A stretch of 50,939 nt of DNA from contig NZ_BDJL01000093.1 in NCBI RefSeq assembly GCF_001950325.1, forward strand, positions 16,635 to 67,573, in the 5' to 3' direction. Of the stretch, positions 16,710 through 26,178 are shown piece after piece; the stretch's first letter is position 1; each line of letters begins with the position of its first letter. A program made the translations under genes and the position numbers. The notes under the pieces are model-generated. The model worked only from the letters and a program-made list of their open reading frames with translations, made no database searches and was not told the origin of the DNA. The DNA comes from Carboxydothermus islandicus (GTDB taxonomy: Bacteria; Bacillota; Z-2901; Carboxydothermales; Carboxydothermaceae).

Positions 16710-18055
16710 ATGAAAAAACTTTTCTTTTCCCTTTTTTTTTCCTCGTTTTTTGGAGTGTAAATTTTCCCGTTTATGCTAATTTGAACTCTAAACCTCAATT
16801 AATTGTTATCGATCCCGGACACGGTGGAATTGATCCGGGAGCAGTTAACAGCTGGGTTAAAGAAAAAGATCTTAACTTAACTGCCTCTTTATATTTAAAA
16901 CAATCTTTAGAAAAAGCCGGCACTATTGTAACCTTAACTCGAAACGGTGACTACGATTTAAAAGACCTCTACCCGGGACCTGGTTCCCGCCAATTTAAGG
17001 ACATTGAAAACCGGAAAAAATACATCGAAAACCTAAACCCAGACTTTTTTATCTCAATTCACGTTAATTCCGGGAACTTTCTTAAAAATTATTTTGGTCA
17101 AGTTTTTTACGGAAGAAACCTCATAAACGCCGAAGCTGCCAATATTATCCAGGCTTCTCTTAATAAAATTTACAATGTTGCAAAATCACCCCAAATCGCC
17201 GATTTCTTAATTCTCTCTACCGGTACCCCCGGAGTACTAATTGAAATAGGTTTTATTGATGATAAACGATTACAAAATAGCGATTTTTTAAAAAAGCTTT
17301 GTCAAGAAATTGCCAGTTCAATTATAAAATGCTTAAACAAAAAAAAGCAAATCTCTCAAATAAAAGGCGAATCCAGATTGTTAATTGTTATTGATGACTT
17401 TGGAAATAACAGCGATAGTCTGGTAGATTTTTTAAAACTTAAACAGCCCTTTACTGCTGCGGTAATGCCCTTTTTAAACAATACACACCAAGAAGCCAAA
17501 GCCCTTTACCAGAGTGGAAACGATATTATTATCCACATGCCGATGGAACCCAAAAGCTATAAGCGTTCCTGGCTTGGACCAAAACCAATTAGGGTTAATC
17601 TAACCCCAGAAGAAATAACATCGCTATTGGCTGCAGCATTAAAAGAAAATCCTTGGGCAATTGGAATAAACAATCATACCGGTTCCAAAGCCTGCGAAGA
17701 TGAAAAAATAGTAAAAACTGTCCTTAGTTTTTGTCAAAAAAACAATTTAGTTTTTATTGACAGTCAAACAACCCCCAATTCTCTTTTTCCCCTCTTGGGA
17801 AGTGAATTTGGGGTTGTGGTGTTAAAGCGAGATATTTTCTTGGAAGTTAACGGTAGAAAGGAAAAAAACATCATTGAACAACTTCAAAAACTACAAAGCA
17901 TCGCGCAAAAAAAGAACCTGGGTATCGCCATTGGTCACGTTGGTTATGAAGGTGGAAAACCAACCGCCACCGCCCTTAAAAAAGTACTGCCGAAACTACC
18001 AGGACAAGGGTTTAAAATATGTACCTTAAGCGACCTCATTAAAAAACACCCCTAA
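16710..18055 (+). CDS. N-acetylmuramoyl-L-alanine amidase fused to a divergent polysaccharide deacetylase, with a one-base frame break in the signal peptide
   Basis: Two domains. Residues about 1-190 of the long frame are an Amidase_3 zinc amidase ([31 protein letters not shown]), and about 200-424 are a YibQ-like divergent deacetylase ([34 protein letters not shown]). The long frame has only a TTG (16781) without a ribosome site. Upstream, ATG 16710 with AGAGGAGG 8 bases before it begins [10 protein letters not shown] but stops at 16758 because of a T9 run at 16732-16740. With ten Ts the frame joins perfectly and gives a classical signal peptide ending VNFPVYA-N. So the gene is either slippage-dependent, phase variable, recently broken, or affected by a sequencing error. 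It would act on peptidoglycan outside the membrane. Confidence 0.82.
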
Positions 18056-18068
18056 GAAGGGGTGTTTT
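18043..18068. terminator. Bidirectional terminator overlapping the amidase and hfq stop codons
   Basis: AAAACACCCC, loop TAAGAA, GGGGTGTTTT: a perfect 10-bp stem flanked by A/T. The TAA of the amidase gene lies in the loop, and the stop of hfq on the other strand (18052-18054) overlaps it. It works for both convergent units. Confidence 0.8.
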
Positions 18069-18309
18069 CCTCATTACCACCTTTTGCCATGTAAGTACTT
18101 ACGGGCCTTTGGGGAATTATGGTAGAAATTGCATGCTTATAAATCATATGCTGCTTTCCTTCACTTTCCAAAATTACAGTAAAATTGTCAAACCCTTTTA
18201 CAAAACCTTTAAGCTGAAAACCGTTAATTAAAAAGATTGTAACCCCCACATTTTCCTTACGCACCTGATTTAAAAAAGCATCCTGCAGATTTAATTGATT
18301 TTTGGACAT
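18052..18309 (-). CDS. hfq: RNA chaperone Hfq
   Basis: Sm-like hexamer subunit that pairs small RNAs with mRNAs. Sm1 lies in [20 protein letters not shown] and [19 protein letters not shown], and Sm2 in [11 protein letters not shown] (about residues 58-68). At 85 residues it is the normal short Gram-positive form. It is the last gene of the miaB-mutS-mutL-methyltransferase-miaA-hfq unit, 38 bases after miaA, and ends inside a bidirectional terminator. Confidence 0.97.
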   Translation of the reverse strand: MSKNQLNLQDAFLNQVRKENVGVTIFLINGFQLKGFVKGFDNFTVILESEGKQHMIYKHAISTIIPQRPVSTYMAKGGNEENTPS

Positions 18310-18347
18310 TGGTTTCCCTCCATCTCTCTTTATTTAAATTAAAGATT

Positions 18348-19283
18348 CTACAAAAAATTGTTTACTCCTGCCTCGGTAATTATTTTTTCAGTAATTTTTT
18401 CTAAGCTTTCTTTACCCGAATCAAACCATTTTATCCGGGGATCCCGCCGAAACCAGGTAAGCTGCCTTTTGGCAAATCTGCGGGTATCCCTCTTAATGAG
18501 GTAAATTGCTTCATCCAGGGTTATTTTTCCTTCCAAGTACTGAACAATTTCTTTATAGCCAAGAGCTTGCATCGCAGTACTATCTTTAAATCCCATTTGC
18601 AAAAGTCTCTCTACTTCAGCAATCAGCCCTTTTTCAATCATTTTATCCACGCGTTCATTTATTCGCTGGTACAGAAGGGCTCTATCCATTGTCAAACCGT
18701 AGTAAAGCAAGCGGTACTGCGGTTTGGATTGTTTTCCTCTCTCCCAATAGTAACTTATCGGTTTACCAGTATGTTCATACACTTCTAATGCCCTAATAAT
18801 TCGCCTTAAATCGTTGGAATGAATTTTTTGTGCGGCTACCGGATCAATTTTTTCCAACATCTGGTGAAGGTATGAACTTCCTTTTTCTTTTGCTGCCTGT
18901 TCCAGTTTTTCCCTGAAAACAGGATCAAAGGAAAAGTCGGCGAAGTCATAGGGATCAATAACCGAGCGAATGTATAATCCCGTACCACCCACAATAATTG
19001 GAATCTTTCCCCGTTCATTTATTTCTTTAATTAATCTCCTGGCCTCTTTTTGAAACAAAGCCACACTGTATTTTTGAAAAGGTTCTAAAATATCAATTAA
19101 GTGATGGGGTACCCCCTCCCTTTCTTCCGGCAAAACTTTTGCCGTTCCGATGTCCATGTATTTGTATACCTGCATTGAATCTCCAGAAATAATTTCACCG
19201 TTAATTTTTTTAGCAACTTTTATCCCTAAAGCTGATTTCCCTACGGCAGTAGGCCCAACAATTATAATTAGTTTTTCGCTCAT
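18348..19283 (-). CDS. miaA: tRNA dimethylallyltransferase MiaA
   Basis: Adds a dimethylallyl group to A37 of tRNAs reading UNN codons. P-loop GPTAVGKSAL (about 9-18), the conserved ISGDSMQVYKYMDIGTAK and VGGTGLYIRS motifs, and the C-terminal RRFAKRQLTWFRRD. At 311 residues it is normal. It overlaps the preceding methyltransferase by 4 bases. MiaB, which acts next on the same base, is encoded upstream in the same cluster. Confidence 0.97.
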   Translation of the reverse strand: MSEKLIIIVGPTAVGKSALGIKVAKKINGEIISGDSMQVYKYMDIGTAKVLPEEREGVPHHLIDILEPFQKYSVALFQKEARRLIKEINERGKIPIIVGGTGLYIRSVIDPYDFADFSFDPVFREKLEQAAKEKGSSYLHQMLEKIDPVAAQKIHSNDLRRIIRALEVYEHTGKPISYYWERGKQSKPQYRLLYYGLTMDRALLYQRINERVDKMIEKGLIAEVERLLQMGFKDSTAMQALGYKEIVQYLEGKITLDEAIYLIKRDTRRFAKRQLTWFRRDPRIKWFDSGKESLEKITEKIITEAGVNNFL

Positions 19284-20053
19284 ACCTGTACCTCAATTAC
19301 CCCAAAAGCAATTTCACTGTCTTTTCCCGCAATTATCTTATCAAAAAACGGCAATAACTTTATTTCCGCCTTTCTTCCTTTAACCACAACCCGCTTTCGG
19401 GCAACACTGCAAGCATTACTTAACACTTCTTCATTTATATAGTCTTTAGCAGCAACATTTCTTAACCTTAAAATATGGGCAGATTTCCCGGTTGTTTTTT
19501 TAAACATTGGATCAAAATAAACAACATCAAAACTTTTCGACGGTAGTTTTACTAAAAAATCGGTGAAATCACCATATTTTACTTTAATTTTTCGCATTGG
19601 ATTTATTAAATCAGGGTCTTCATCATAGGTTTTGAGCCCATTAGAGGTTAACAGGTAAATTATTTTACTTTTTTCTATACCTACCACTAACCCATCTTTT
19701 ACTGCATATTGAGCAACTATGCTATCCTGAGCAAGTCCCAAGGTACAATCCAAAACCGACATTCCAGGCATTAATCCCATTGCTTTTATCATAACATCTT
19801 CTTGCCCTTTTTTCATCCCCTTAATTCTAATTTTTGCCATTCCGGGATGAAAATATAACTTTGTCATATCCGGAAAAACTATTTCTAAGTTTTTTTTAGT
19901 TACCACTAAAACCGGCATTTCTCGGGCAATTTCTGTAAGACTCTTATTATTTCTGTCAATATAGGGAAAACCAGCATCGACTGCCAAATTTAGCGCTTTT
20001 TTTATTTGTTCCTCAGTCGGATTTAGACTTGTGGTAATTATTGCCCTCTCCAT
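19280..20053 (-). CDS. Class I SAM-dependent methyltransferase, RsmJ-like
   Basis: 257 residues. The Rossmann SAM motif is VLDCTLGLAQDSIVAQYAV (about residues 99-117), an acidic motif II lies in VVGIEKSK, and the catalytic motif is VVYFDPMFKKTTGKSA. The DPMF sequence is characteristic of RsmJ (YhiQ), a 16S rRNA guanine-N2 methyltransferase of proteobacteria. Firmicute relatives commonly sit beside miaA and mutL, but their substrate is unproven. A nucleic-acid substrate is the reasonable inference. It has a 4-base overlap with miaA and lies 19 bases behind mutL. Confidence 0.75.
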   Translation of the reverse strand: MERAIITTSLNPTEEQIKKALNLAVDAGFPYIDRNNKSLTEIAREMPVLVVTKKNLEIVFPDMTKLYFHPGMAKIRIKGMKKGQEDVMIKAMGLMPGMSVLDCTLGLAQDSIVAQYAVKDGLVVGIEKSKIIYLLTSNGLKTYDEDPDLINPMRKIKVKYGDFTDFLVKLPSKSFDVVYFDPMFKKTTGKSAHILRLRNVAAKDYINEEVLSNACSVARKRVVVKGRKAEIKLLPFFDKIIAGKDSEIAFGVIEVQV

Positions 20054-20072
20054 AAATTAAATTATCTCCTCT

Positions 20073-21794
20073 TTACCTAAAAAACTTTTTATTTATTTCA
20101 GTTAAAGATAATTCATAAATTGTTGGTCTCCCGTGAGGACAGCTCAAAGGATAATTGGTTTTAAAGAGTTCCTTTACCAGATTAGTCATTTCGCTGTACG
20201 TTAATTTTTCACCAAATTTAACAGCATTTTTGCAGGCAAAAATTTTTAGGGCTTTTTCCCGAAAACTAACCTGCTCTTTTTGCTCCATCATTTCGTGTAA
20301 ATATTCTTCCAAAACATTGGCGATATTATTTTGAGGTAAATCCTCCGGAATTTCCCGAACAAGATATTCGCCCGGACCAAAAGGTTCAATATGTAAGCCA
20401 ATTTCCAGGAAGTTTTGGTAATTTTCCTGAAGAAAAGCTTCCAATTCGGGAGAAGCTTTTATCCTGACGGGAAAAGTAAGCACCTGACTGTAAAAGGGAT
20501 TTAATTTAGTTTGGTATTTTTCGTATAAAATTCGCTCGTGAGCTGCATGTTGATCAATTATAAGCAGTGTATCATTTTTTTCCACAATAATATACTTTAA
20601 AGAAAACTGTCCTATAACCTGAAAGTTTAATTCATTCGCAAAGTCTTTATTTAGTGAAAAAGACAGATTGTCATTCGGGGAAAAAATATCTTCTTTTTCC
20701 AATAATTTGTCATCTTCAGCAAAATAAGTAACCTGCCAATAATCATTTTCTTCACTTTTGGTATTTGTTTCTCTTGCAGGAGAAAAAGATTTCAGGGAAG
20801 AATTTTTAGCATTTACCAACTTATTTCTGATTATCGTCCGAACATCCAAATAGATTTTTTGTTCATCCATAAACTTAACTTCCAACTTCTGGGGATGTAC
20901 ATTTACATCCACCCAGGTACCAGGAACAACCACTTCTAAAAAAACAAGAGGCTTTAAACCATTGGGAAGTAAACTTTCATAAGCATCGTCGATAGCTTTA
21001 GTTAGGATTCCGCTTCTCACTAAACGTTTGTTTACAGCAAACACCTGTAATTTACGGTGGGGTTTCCCTGCAGGTGGCAAGGCAATTCCACCTTTTATAA
21101 AAAAACCTTCACCCAGTTTTTCCTCTAACGTAAGCAAATTCCCCTTTTCTAAGCCCCAAAATCGGGTCAGCAACCCCAATTGCTCCTGAATTCCCGCCGA
21201 ACTGTAAATCTTTTTTCCATCAATAAAAAGGGTAAATTTAACCCCGGGATACAGAATTGCTATTTTTTCTATAAATTGCCTAATAAGTCCCGCTTCCGTT
21301 TGTCCGGACTTTAAAAATTTTTTGCGGGCAGGAGTATTAAAAAAAAGGTCGGAAACAGTAACAACGGTACCGTAAGCCATACCGACTTCGGTTAAATTTA
21401 TTACTTCCCCGGCATGGGCAATTAATTCATAGCCATTATTTTCTCCTCGAACTCTACTTTTGATTGATATTTTACTTACCGCCGCAATACTGTATAAAGC
21501 CTCTCCCCGAAAACCAAAGCTCTCTAAATAATAAAGATCATCAAAACTTGCAATTTTACTGGTAGTATGACGTAAAAGAGCATCTGGTAATTCCTCATGC
21601 GAAATCCCAATCCCATCATCTTCCACTACAATTTTCCCTAATCCACCTTCTTCAATATAAACATTTATATTTTGGGCTTTGGCATCAAGACTATTTTCTA
21701 CCAGCTCTTTTACCACCGAATAAGGGCGTTCAACTACTTCGCCTGCGGCAATTTTTTTTATTACTTCATCAGGTAAACGCTTAATCTTTGGCAT
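20073..21794 (-). CDS. mutL: DNA mismatch repair protein MutL (endonuclease type)
   Basis: GHKL ATPase with motifs VVKELVENSLDA, DDGIGI and RGEAL in the N-terminal half. The C-terminal half has the endonuclease metal site DQHAAHERILYE and the CPHGRP motif, so this is a nicking MutL like those of bacteria without MutH. The ATG at 21794, one base after the mutS stop region, is chosen because MPKIKRLPDEVIKKIAAGEVV is the canonical N-terminus; 12 extra codons upstream lack a ribosome site. About 573 residues. Confidence 0.96.
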   Translation of the reverse strand: MPKIKRLPDEVIKKIAAGEVVERPYSVVKELVENSLDAKAQNINVYIEEGGLGKIVVEDDGIGISHEELPDALLRHTTSKIASFDDLYYLESFGFRGEALYSIAAVSKISIKSRVRGENNGYELIAHAGEVINLTEVGMAYGTVVTVSDLFFNTPARKKFLKSGQTEAGLIRQFIEKIAILYPGVKFTLFIDGKKIYSSAGIQEQLGLLTRFWGLEKGNLLTLEEKLGEGFFIKGGIALPPAGKPHRKLQVFAVNKRLVRSGILTKAIDDAYESLLPNGLKPLVFLEVVVPGTWVDVNVHPQKLEVKFMDEQKIYLDVRTIIRNKLVNAKNSSLKSFSPARETNTKSEENDYWQVTYFAEDDKLLEKEDIFSPNDNLSFSLNKDFANELNFQVIGQFSLKYIIVEKNDTLLIIDQHAAHERILYEKYQTKLNPFYSQVLTFPVRIKASPELEAFLQENYQNFLEIGLHIEPFGPGEYLVREIPEDLPQNNIANVLEEYLHEMMEQKEQVSFREKALKIFACKNAVKFGEKLTYSEMTNLVKELFKTNYPLSCPHGRPTIYELSLTEINKKFFR

Positions 21795-21795
21795 T

Positions 21796-24321
21796 TTATT
21801 TTTCCCCCAAAGCTTTTTGCCGTAATTCATATAATTTATTTAAAGCATCTAACGGTGTCATACGAATCAGGTCTATTTCAATTAATTCTTTTATTATATC
21901 AGAAGGCTCCGGCTTTTCTTCAAAAAGCGCTAACTGTACCGGGACTGTATCTTTAACTTTTAGCCCTTTATCTTCGAACCTTGCTAATATTTCATAAGCC
22001 CTTTCCACTACTTCTCGCGGTAAGCCAGCAAGCTTTGCTACATAAATCCCGTAACTTTTATCGGTTTTGCCGGGCACAACTTTATGGAGAAACTTAACTT
22101 CTTCTCCTTTTTCCTGAACTAAGACCGTAAAATTTTTGACCCCAGGAATTTCCCCTTCTAAGCCCGTTAATTCGTGGTAATGGGTTGAAAAAAGCGTCCT
22201 TGCCTTGATTTTTTTTTGAATATATTCAATAATTGCTTCCGCAATACTTATACCGTCATAGGTTGATGTTCCTCTACCCACTTCATCTAACAAAATTAAA
22301 CTCCGGGATGTTGCATTTCTTAAAATATTATTACATTCAATCATTTCTACCATAAACGTACTTTGTCCTCTGGCCAGATCATCGGTGGCACCAATACGGG
22401 TTAGGATTTTATCCACCAATCCAACCCTGGCATATTCCGCAGGAACGAAGCTACCAATCTGTGCTAAAATTACAATTAAAGCAGCCTGACGCATGTAAGT
22501 ACTTTTACCGGCCATATTGGGGCCCGTAATTAAAAGAAGCGAATTTTCCTTGGTGTCAAGGTATAAATCATTGGGAACAAAATTGGCCCGGCCAACACTC
22601 TTTTCCACCACCGGATGTCGGCCATTTTTTATTTCCAAAACCGGTTCAGCGGCAATGACCGGTCGCGTAAAGTCATACTCAATTGCAGCCACCGCCAGGG
22701 AAATTAAAAAATCCAAAAGCGCAACAGCACTTGCAGCTCTTTTTAAATCCTCCTGATATTTTAAAATTTCCGAGCGGATTTCACAAAAAAGTTCATATTC
22801 CAAATTAGCAAGCTTTTCACTTGCACCTAAAATAAGGTTTTCATAATGTTTCAATTCTTCAGTAATAAACCTTTCAGCATTAACCATCGTTTGCTTTCTT
22901 TGATAATCAGCTGGTACTAAGTGCAAATTAGCTTTCGTTACTTCAATAAAATAGCCAAAAACTTTATTGTAATTAACTTTCAATGATTTTATTCCCGTTC
23001 TTTCCCTTTCTTTCTTTTCGTAATTAATTATCCAATCCTGCCCTTCCTCCCGGGCTTTCCGGTACTCGTCAACGGTGGAATTATATCCGTTTTTTATAAT
23101 ACCGCCATCTTTAGGTGATACTGGAGGGTCATCGACTATACTTTTTTCAATTAAATTATAAACTTCAAGCATTTCCGGAAGATTATCATAAATTTCAGCA
23201 AATAAAACTGATTTATTTTTTATATGATTAATGCTGTTTTTAATATGCCATATTTGGGGGAGAGATTGTTTGATTTTAATTAAATCTTTAGGATTTATCG
23301 TTCCGCAAACTAACTTAATGGAAAGTCTTTCCAGGTCATATAAATTCTTCAGGTTTTCCCGTAATTTTTCTCTCAATTCATAATCCTTTACTAAAATTTC
23401 TACAGCATCCAGGCGGTCAGTAATTGCTTTTAAGTTTAACAACGGTTTTGTGAGCTCTTCCTTTAATTTTCGAGCGCCCATAGCGGTCTGGGTAAAATCA
23501 ATAATTCCTAATAAAGAAGAAGAATTGTCTTCACGGTTTCGTAAAATTTCTAAATTTTTGCGAGTACTTTCATCAAAATATAAATAACTATCAATTTGAT
23601 AAAACTCCGGTTGCCCAAAGATACTTAAAACCGCCGGTTCAATTCTTTTTAAATAACTAATTAAAATTTTATAAGCTTCTTTTGACGCTTCAGGACCTTT
23701 AAACGCAATTTCAATTTCTTCCGCCGGCAATGTTTCTAAGTAGTTAACAATACCGGTAATATCTTTTAACAGAAAATTATTTTTAAAATTTTTTAATACC
23801 ACCGCTTCAGTGGGAGCCAACCGGCGAATTTCGCTTGCCAAGACTTCTGTTTTACTTTCCTCAACAGACGTTATTCCCAAATATCCTGTAGAAACTTCCG
23901 CAACCGCCAGGGCAATTAACCCATCTTTTTCGGCCAGGGCAATGATATAATTATTTGTCTTCTCTTGCAAAAAAAACTCTTCGGTAACCGTTCCGGGAGT
24001 ATATATTTTGGTAACTTCCCGCTTCACCAGTCCCTTGGCCTTTTTCGGATCTTCCACCTGTTCACAAATTGCTACTTTATATCCCCGGGATAAAAGTTTG
24101 GCAATATAGCCCTGAGCCGAATGATAGGGAACCCCACACATGGGTACCCTTTCTTCCTGTCCAGCATCCCGGCCGGTTAAAACAATTTCAAGTTCCCGGG
24201 AAGCAATTACCGCATCTTCAAAAAAAAGTTCGTAGAAGTCGCCCAAACGAAAAAATAAAAGACAGTCGCTGTATTGCTTTTTAATATCAAGATATTGCTT
24301 CATCATTGGTGTAAAGCTCAT
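21796..24321 (-). CDS. mutS: DNA mismatch repair protein MutS
   Basis: Mismatch sensor ATPase of 841 residues. The mismatch-wedging Phe-x-Glu is in RLGDFYELFFEDA (about 25-37). Walker A is GPNMAGKSTYMRQ (about 600), Walker B is LILLDEVGRGTST, and the switch His is in LFSTHYHEL. Its start is one base from the miaB stop, with GGAAGGGG in the end of miaB as ribosome site. It acts with MutL encoded next. Confidence 0.97.
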   Translation of the reverse strand: MSFTPMMKQYLDIKKQYSDCLLFFRLGDFYELFFEDAVIASRELEIVLTGRDAGQEERVPMCGVPYHSAQGYIAKLLSRGYKVAICEQVEDPKKAKGLVKREVTKIYTPGTVTEEFFLQEKTNNYIIALAEKDGLIALAVAEVSTGYLGITSVEESKTEVLASEIRRLAPTEAVVLKNFKNNFLLKDITGIVNYLETLPAEEIEIAFKGPEASKEAYKILISYLKRIEPAVLSIFGQPEFYQIDSYLYFDESTRKNLEILRNREDNSSSLLGIIDFTQTAMGARKLKEELTKPLLNLKAITDRLDAVEILVKDYELREKLRENLKNLYDLERLSIKLVCGTINPKDLIKIKQSLPQIWHIKNSINHIKNKSVLFAEIYDNLPEMLEVYNLIEKSIVDDPPVSPKDGGIIKNGYNSTVDEYRKAREEGQDWIINYEKKERERTGIKSLKVNYNKVFGYFIEVTKANLHLVPADYQRKQTMVNAERFITEELKHYENLILGASEKLANLEYELFCEIRSEILKYQEDLKRAASAVALLDFLISLAVAAIEYDFTRPVIAAEPVLEIKNGRHPVVEKSVGRANFVPNDLYLDTKENSLLLITGPNMAGKSTYMRQAALIVILAQIGSFVPAEYARVGLVDKILTRIGATDDLARGQSTFMVEMIECNNILRNATSRSLILLDEVGRGTSTYDGISIAEAIIEYIQKKIKARTLFSTHYHELTGLEGEIPGVKNFTVLVQEKGEEVKFLHKVVPGKTDKSYGIYVAKLAGLPREVVERAYEILARFEDKGLKVKDTVPVQLALFEEKPEPSDIIKELIEIDLIRMTPLDALNKLYELRQKALGEK

Positions 24322-24322
24322 G

Positions 24323-25645
24323 TTAAACTAAAACCCCTTCCAGGTGGAATAATTTACCTTCGGTAATTTTTACCTTTACTAACTTTCCAGCTAAATCTTC
24401 ACTTCCCTTAAATACTACCAGCTTATTGGTTCTGGTACGGCCAGCTAATTTTGTTTCATCGGTCTTGCTTTTTCCTTCCACTAATATTTCGTGAATGTTA
24501 CCTTCCTCATTTTTGTTTAATTCTAAACTAATCCCATTTTGTAATTCAATTAGCTCTTGAATCCTTCTACTTTTTACCTCCTCGGGCACCTGGTCTATCA
24601 TTTCCGCAGCAGGTGTTCCCGTCCGCTTATTATACACAAAGGTAAAAGCACTATCATACCTGACCTTTCTCACTAAATCTAAAGTTTGTTCAAAATCTTC
24701 TTCAGTTTCTCCAGGAAAGCCCACAATTATATCAGTAGTAAAACTCACCCCGGGAATCTTGGCCCGGATCTTTTCCACTAAGTTTAAATAATATTCCCGC
24801 GTATAACCGCGATGCATTGCTTTTAAAATTTTATTGGAACCGGCCTGTACCGGAAGATGAAGGTGTTCACAAATCTTCCGGGAAGAGGCCATTACCTCAA
24901 TAACATCGTCAGTTAAGTCGCGAGGATGGGAAGTGGTAAACCGCACCCGCCAAAGTCCATCTATCTTATCAATATCCGCTAATAGTTCGGCAAACATAGG
25001 CTTCCCCTTTAAATCTTTCCCGTAAGAGTTAACGTTCTGGCCAAGGAGCGTCACCTCCCTGTAGCCTTCCGCCACTAATTGCCGTATTTCCTGTAATATA
25101 TCTTCCTTTTTACGGCTTCTTTCCCGACCGCGCACGTAGGGAACAATACAGTAGGTACAAAAATTGTTACAGCCATACATAATCGTTACCCAGGCCCGCA
25201 CGCCCGGCTCTCTTTTTACCGGAATACCTTCTACAATTTGCCCTTCCGACTGCCACACCTCTAAAACCCGCTCGTGCTTTTCAAAAACCCTTTCCAAAAT
25301 TTTTGGTAGTTCCGGAAGATTATGGGTTCCAAAGATAAAATCTAAGTGGGGAAATCTTTCTAATAAACGTTTGGCAACTTTTTCCTGCTGAGGAATACAC
25401 CCTCCAACCCCGATAATCAAATCAGGATTTTCCCTTTTTAATTTTTTCAGTTCTCCGATTTTAGTAAAAACTTTATTTTCCGCAGTTTCCCGAACACTGC
25501 AGGTATTTATGATTATTAAATCGGCAGTTCTTTCCTCAGGACTCGGCACAAATCCCATACTTTCCAAAATCCCGGCAATTGTTTCCGAATCATGAACATT
25601 CATCTGGCAACCATGGGTTATAATATAGTAGCTTTTCTCTGCCAT
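24323..25645 (-). CDS. miaB: tRNA-2-methylthio-N6-dimethylallyladenosine synthase MiaB
   Basis: Radical-SAM methylthiotransferase. The N-terminal UPF0004 domain has cysteines in THGCQMN, INTCSVRE and GGCIPQQ for the auxiliary cluster. The radical-SAM motif is CNNFCTYC (about residue 150). A TRAM domain ends the protein (TKLAGRTRTNKLVVF). The start is ATG 25645 with GGAGG 9 bases upstream, not the ATG 30 bases earlier. About 440 residues. It heads a cluster that also encodes MiaA, its upstream enzyme. Confidence 0.96.
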   Translation of the reverse strand: MAEKSYYIITHGCQMNVHDSETIAGILESMGFVPSPEERTADLIIINTCSVRETAENKVFTKIGELKKLKRENPDLIIGVGGCIPQQEKVAKRLLERFPHLDFIFGTHNLPELPKILERVFEKHERVLEVWQSEGQIVEGIPVKREPGVRAWVTIMYGCNNFCTYCIVPYVRGRERSRKKEDILQEIRQLVAEGYREVTLLGQNVNSYGKDLKGKPMFAELLADIDKIDGLWRVRFTTSHPRDLTDDVIEVMASSRKICEHLHLPVQAGSNKILKAMHRGYTREYYLNLVEKIRAKIPGVSFTTDIIVGFPGETEEDFEQTLDLVRKVRYDSAFTFVYNKRTGTPAAEMIDQVPEEVKSRRIQELIELQNGISLELNKNEEGNIHEILVEGKSKTDETKLAGRTRTNKLVVFKGSEDLAGKLVKVKITEGKLFHLEGVLV

Positions 25646-25679
25646 TTTTATTGCCTCCAATCTTCTTTTTCTCATAAAA

Positions 25680-25688
25680 AGTATAGCA
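25680..25688 (-). promoter_or_regulatory. Candidate extended -10 promoter for the miaB-hfq cluster
   Basis: TGCTATACT on the minus strand is an extended -10 element (TGn plus TATACT, 5 of 6), 35 bases upstream of the miaB start at 25645. No good -35 is seen, which is usual for extended -10 promoters. Confidence 0.4.
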
Positions 25689-25735
25689 AAGGAAAATCCT
25701 AAAATAAAGGTAATCTAACAGAAAGGAGGATGAAG

Positions 25736-25963
25736 GTGGGCGACCTGCAGGAAGAATATATCACCTTAGCCTTGAGCGAAGGGATTCAAAATTTAGAACA
25801 AACCTGTCGAATTTATCAAACCATAATTGCAAAGCATTCCGATAAAGTAATTCGGGATGCCGCTCTTAAAGGTTTAGAAGGAAAACAAAAACAAATAAAA
25901 AATCTTTTAGAAATTGCCAATGCCTATAACTTTAAAGTAAAGCGGGGGATTGAATGGAACTAA
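25736..25963 (+). CDS. Small helical protein of unknown function
   Basis: About 75 residues, predicted to be wholly helical (EEYITLALSEGIQNLEQTCR; GLEGKQKQIKNLLEIANAY). An ATG at 25730 touches the AAGGAGG site, so the GTG two codons later (25736), 6 bases from the site, is the likelier start. It overlaps the next small gene by 10 bases. Both look like short antiparallel helical bundles similar in size to half a ferritin-like domain. No family recognised. Confidence 0.7.
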   Translation: MGDLQEEYITLALSEGIQNLEQTCRIYQTIIAKHSDKVIRDAALKGLEGKQKQIKNLLEIANAYNFKVKRGIEWN

Positions 25964-26178
25964 AAGATCTTTTGCTTATGGCTTTAAATGCTGAAAGGCA
26001 AAATTATCTTTTCCTGGCCGAAATGACCGTTAAAGTTAAACACCCAGAATTAAGAAGTTTATTTTCCGAACTTCAAGCGGAAACTTTAAGGCAGATATTT
26101 CTTTTAGAAATACTGGTCGAAGAAAAACTAAGTTCACCCCCGGTAGTTAAAAAACTAATTTCTTTATTTAGAAAATAA
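25954..26178 (+). CDS. Small helical protein, possibly ferritin-like
   Basis: 74 residues in two helices: LLLMALNAERQNYLFLAEMT and LRSLFSELQAETLRQIFLLE. The pattern of a Glu and ExxR in one helix and ExxxE in the other recalls the first half of rubrerythrin-type four-helix bundles. The usual second half, with its ExxH ligands, is absent, so a metal site is unproven. Coupled by overlap to the previous gene; its 3' end overlaps the convergent membrane-protein gene by 15 bases. Confidence 0.65.
   Translation: MELKDLLLMALNAERQNYLFLAEMTVKVKHPELRSLFSELQAETLRQIFLLEILVEEKLSSPPVVKKLISLFRK

Noticed and set aside
16781-18055. Reading the amidase-deacetylase as a complete gene from TTG 16781
   Set aside because: There is no ribosome site before this TTG, and a far better start with signal peptide lies 71 bases upstream, out of frame by one base at a T9 run.
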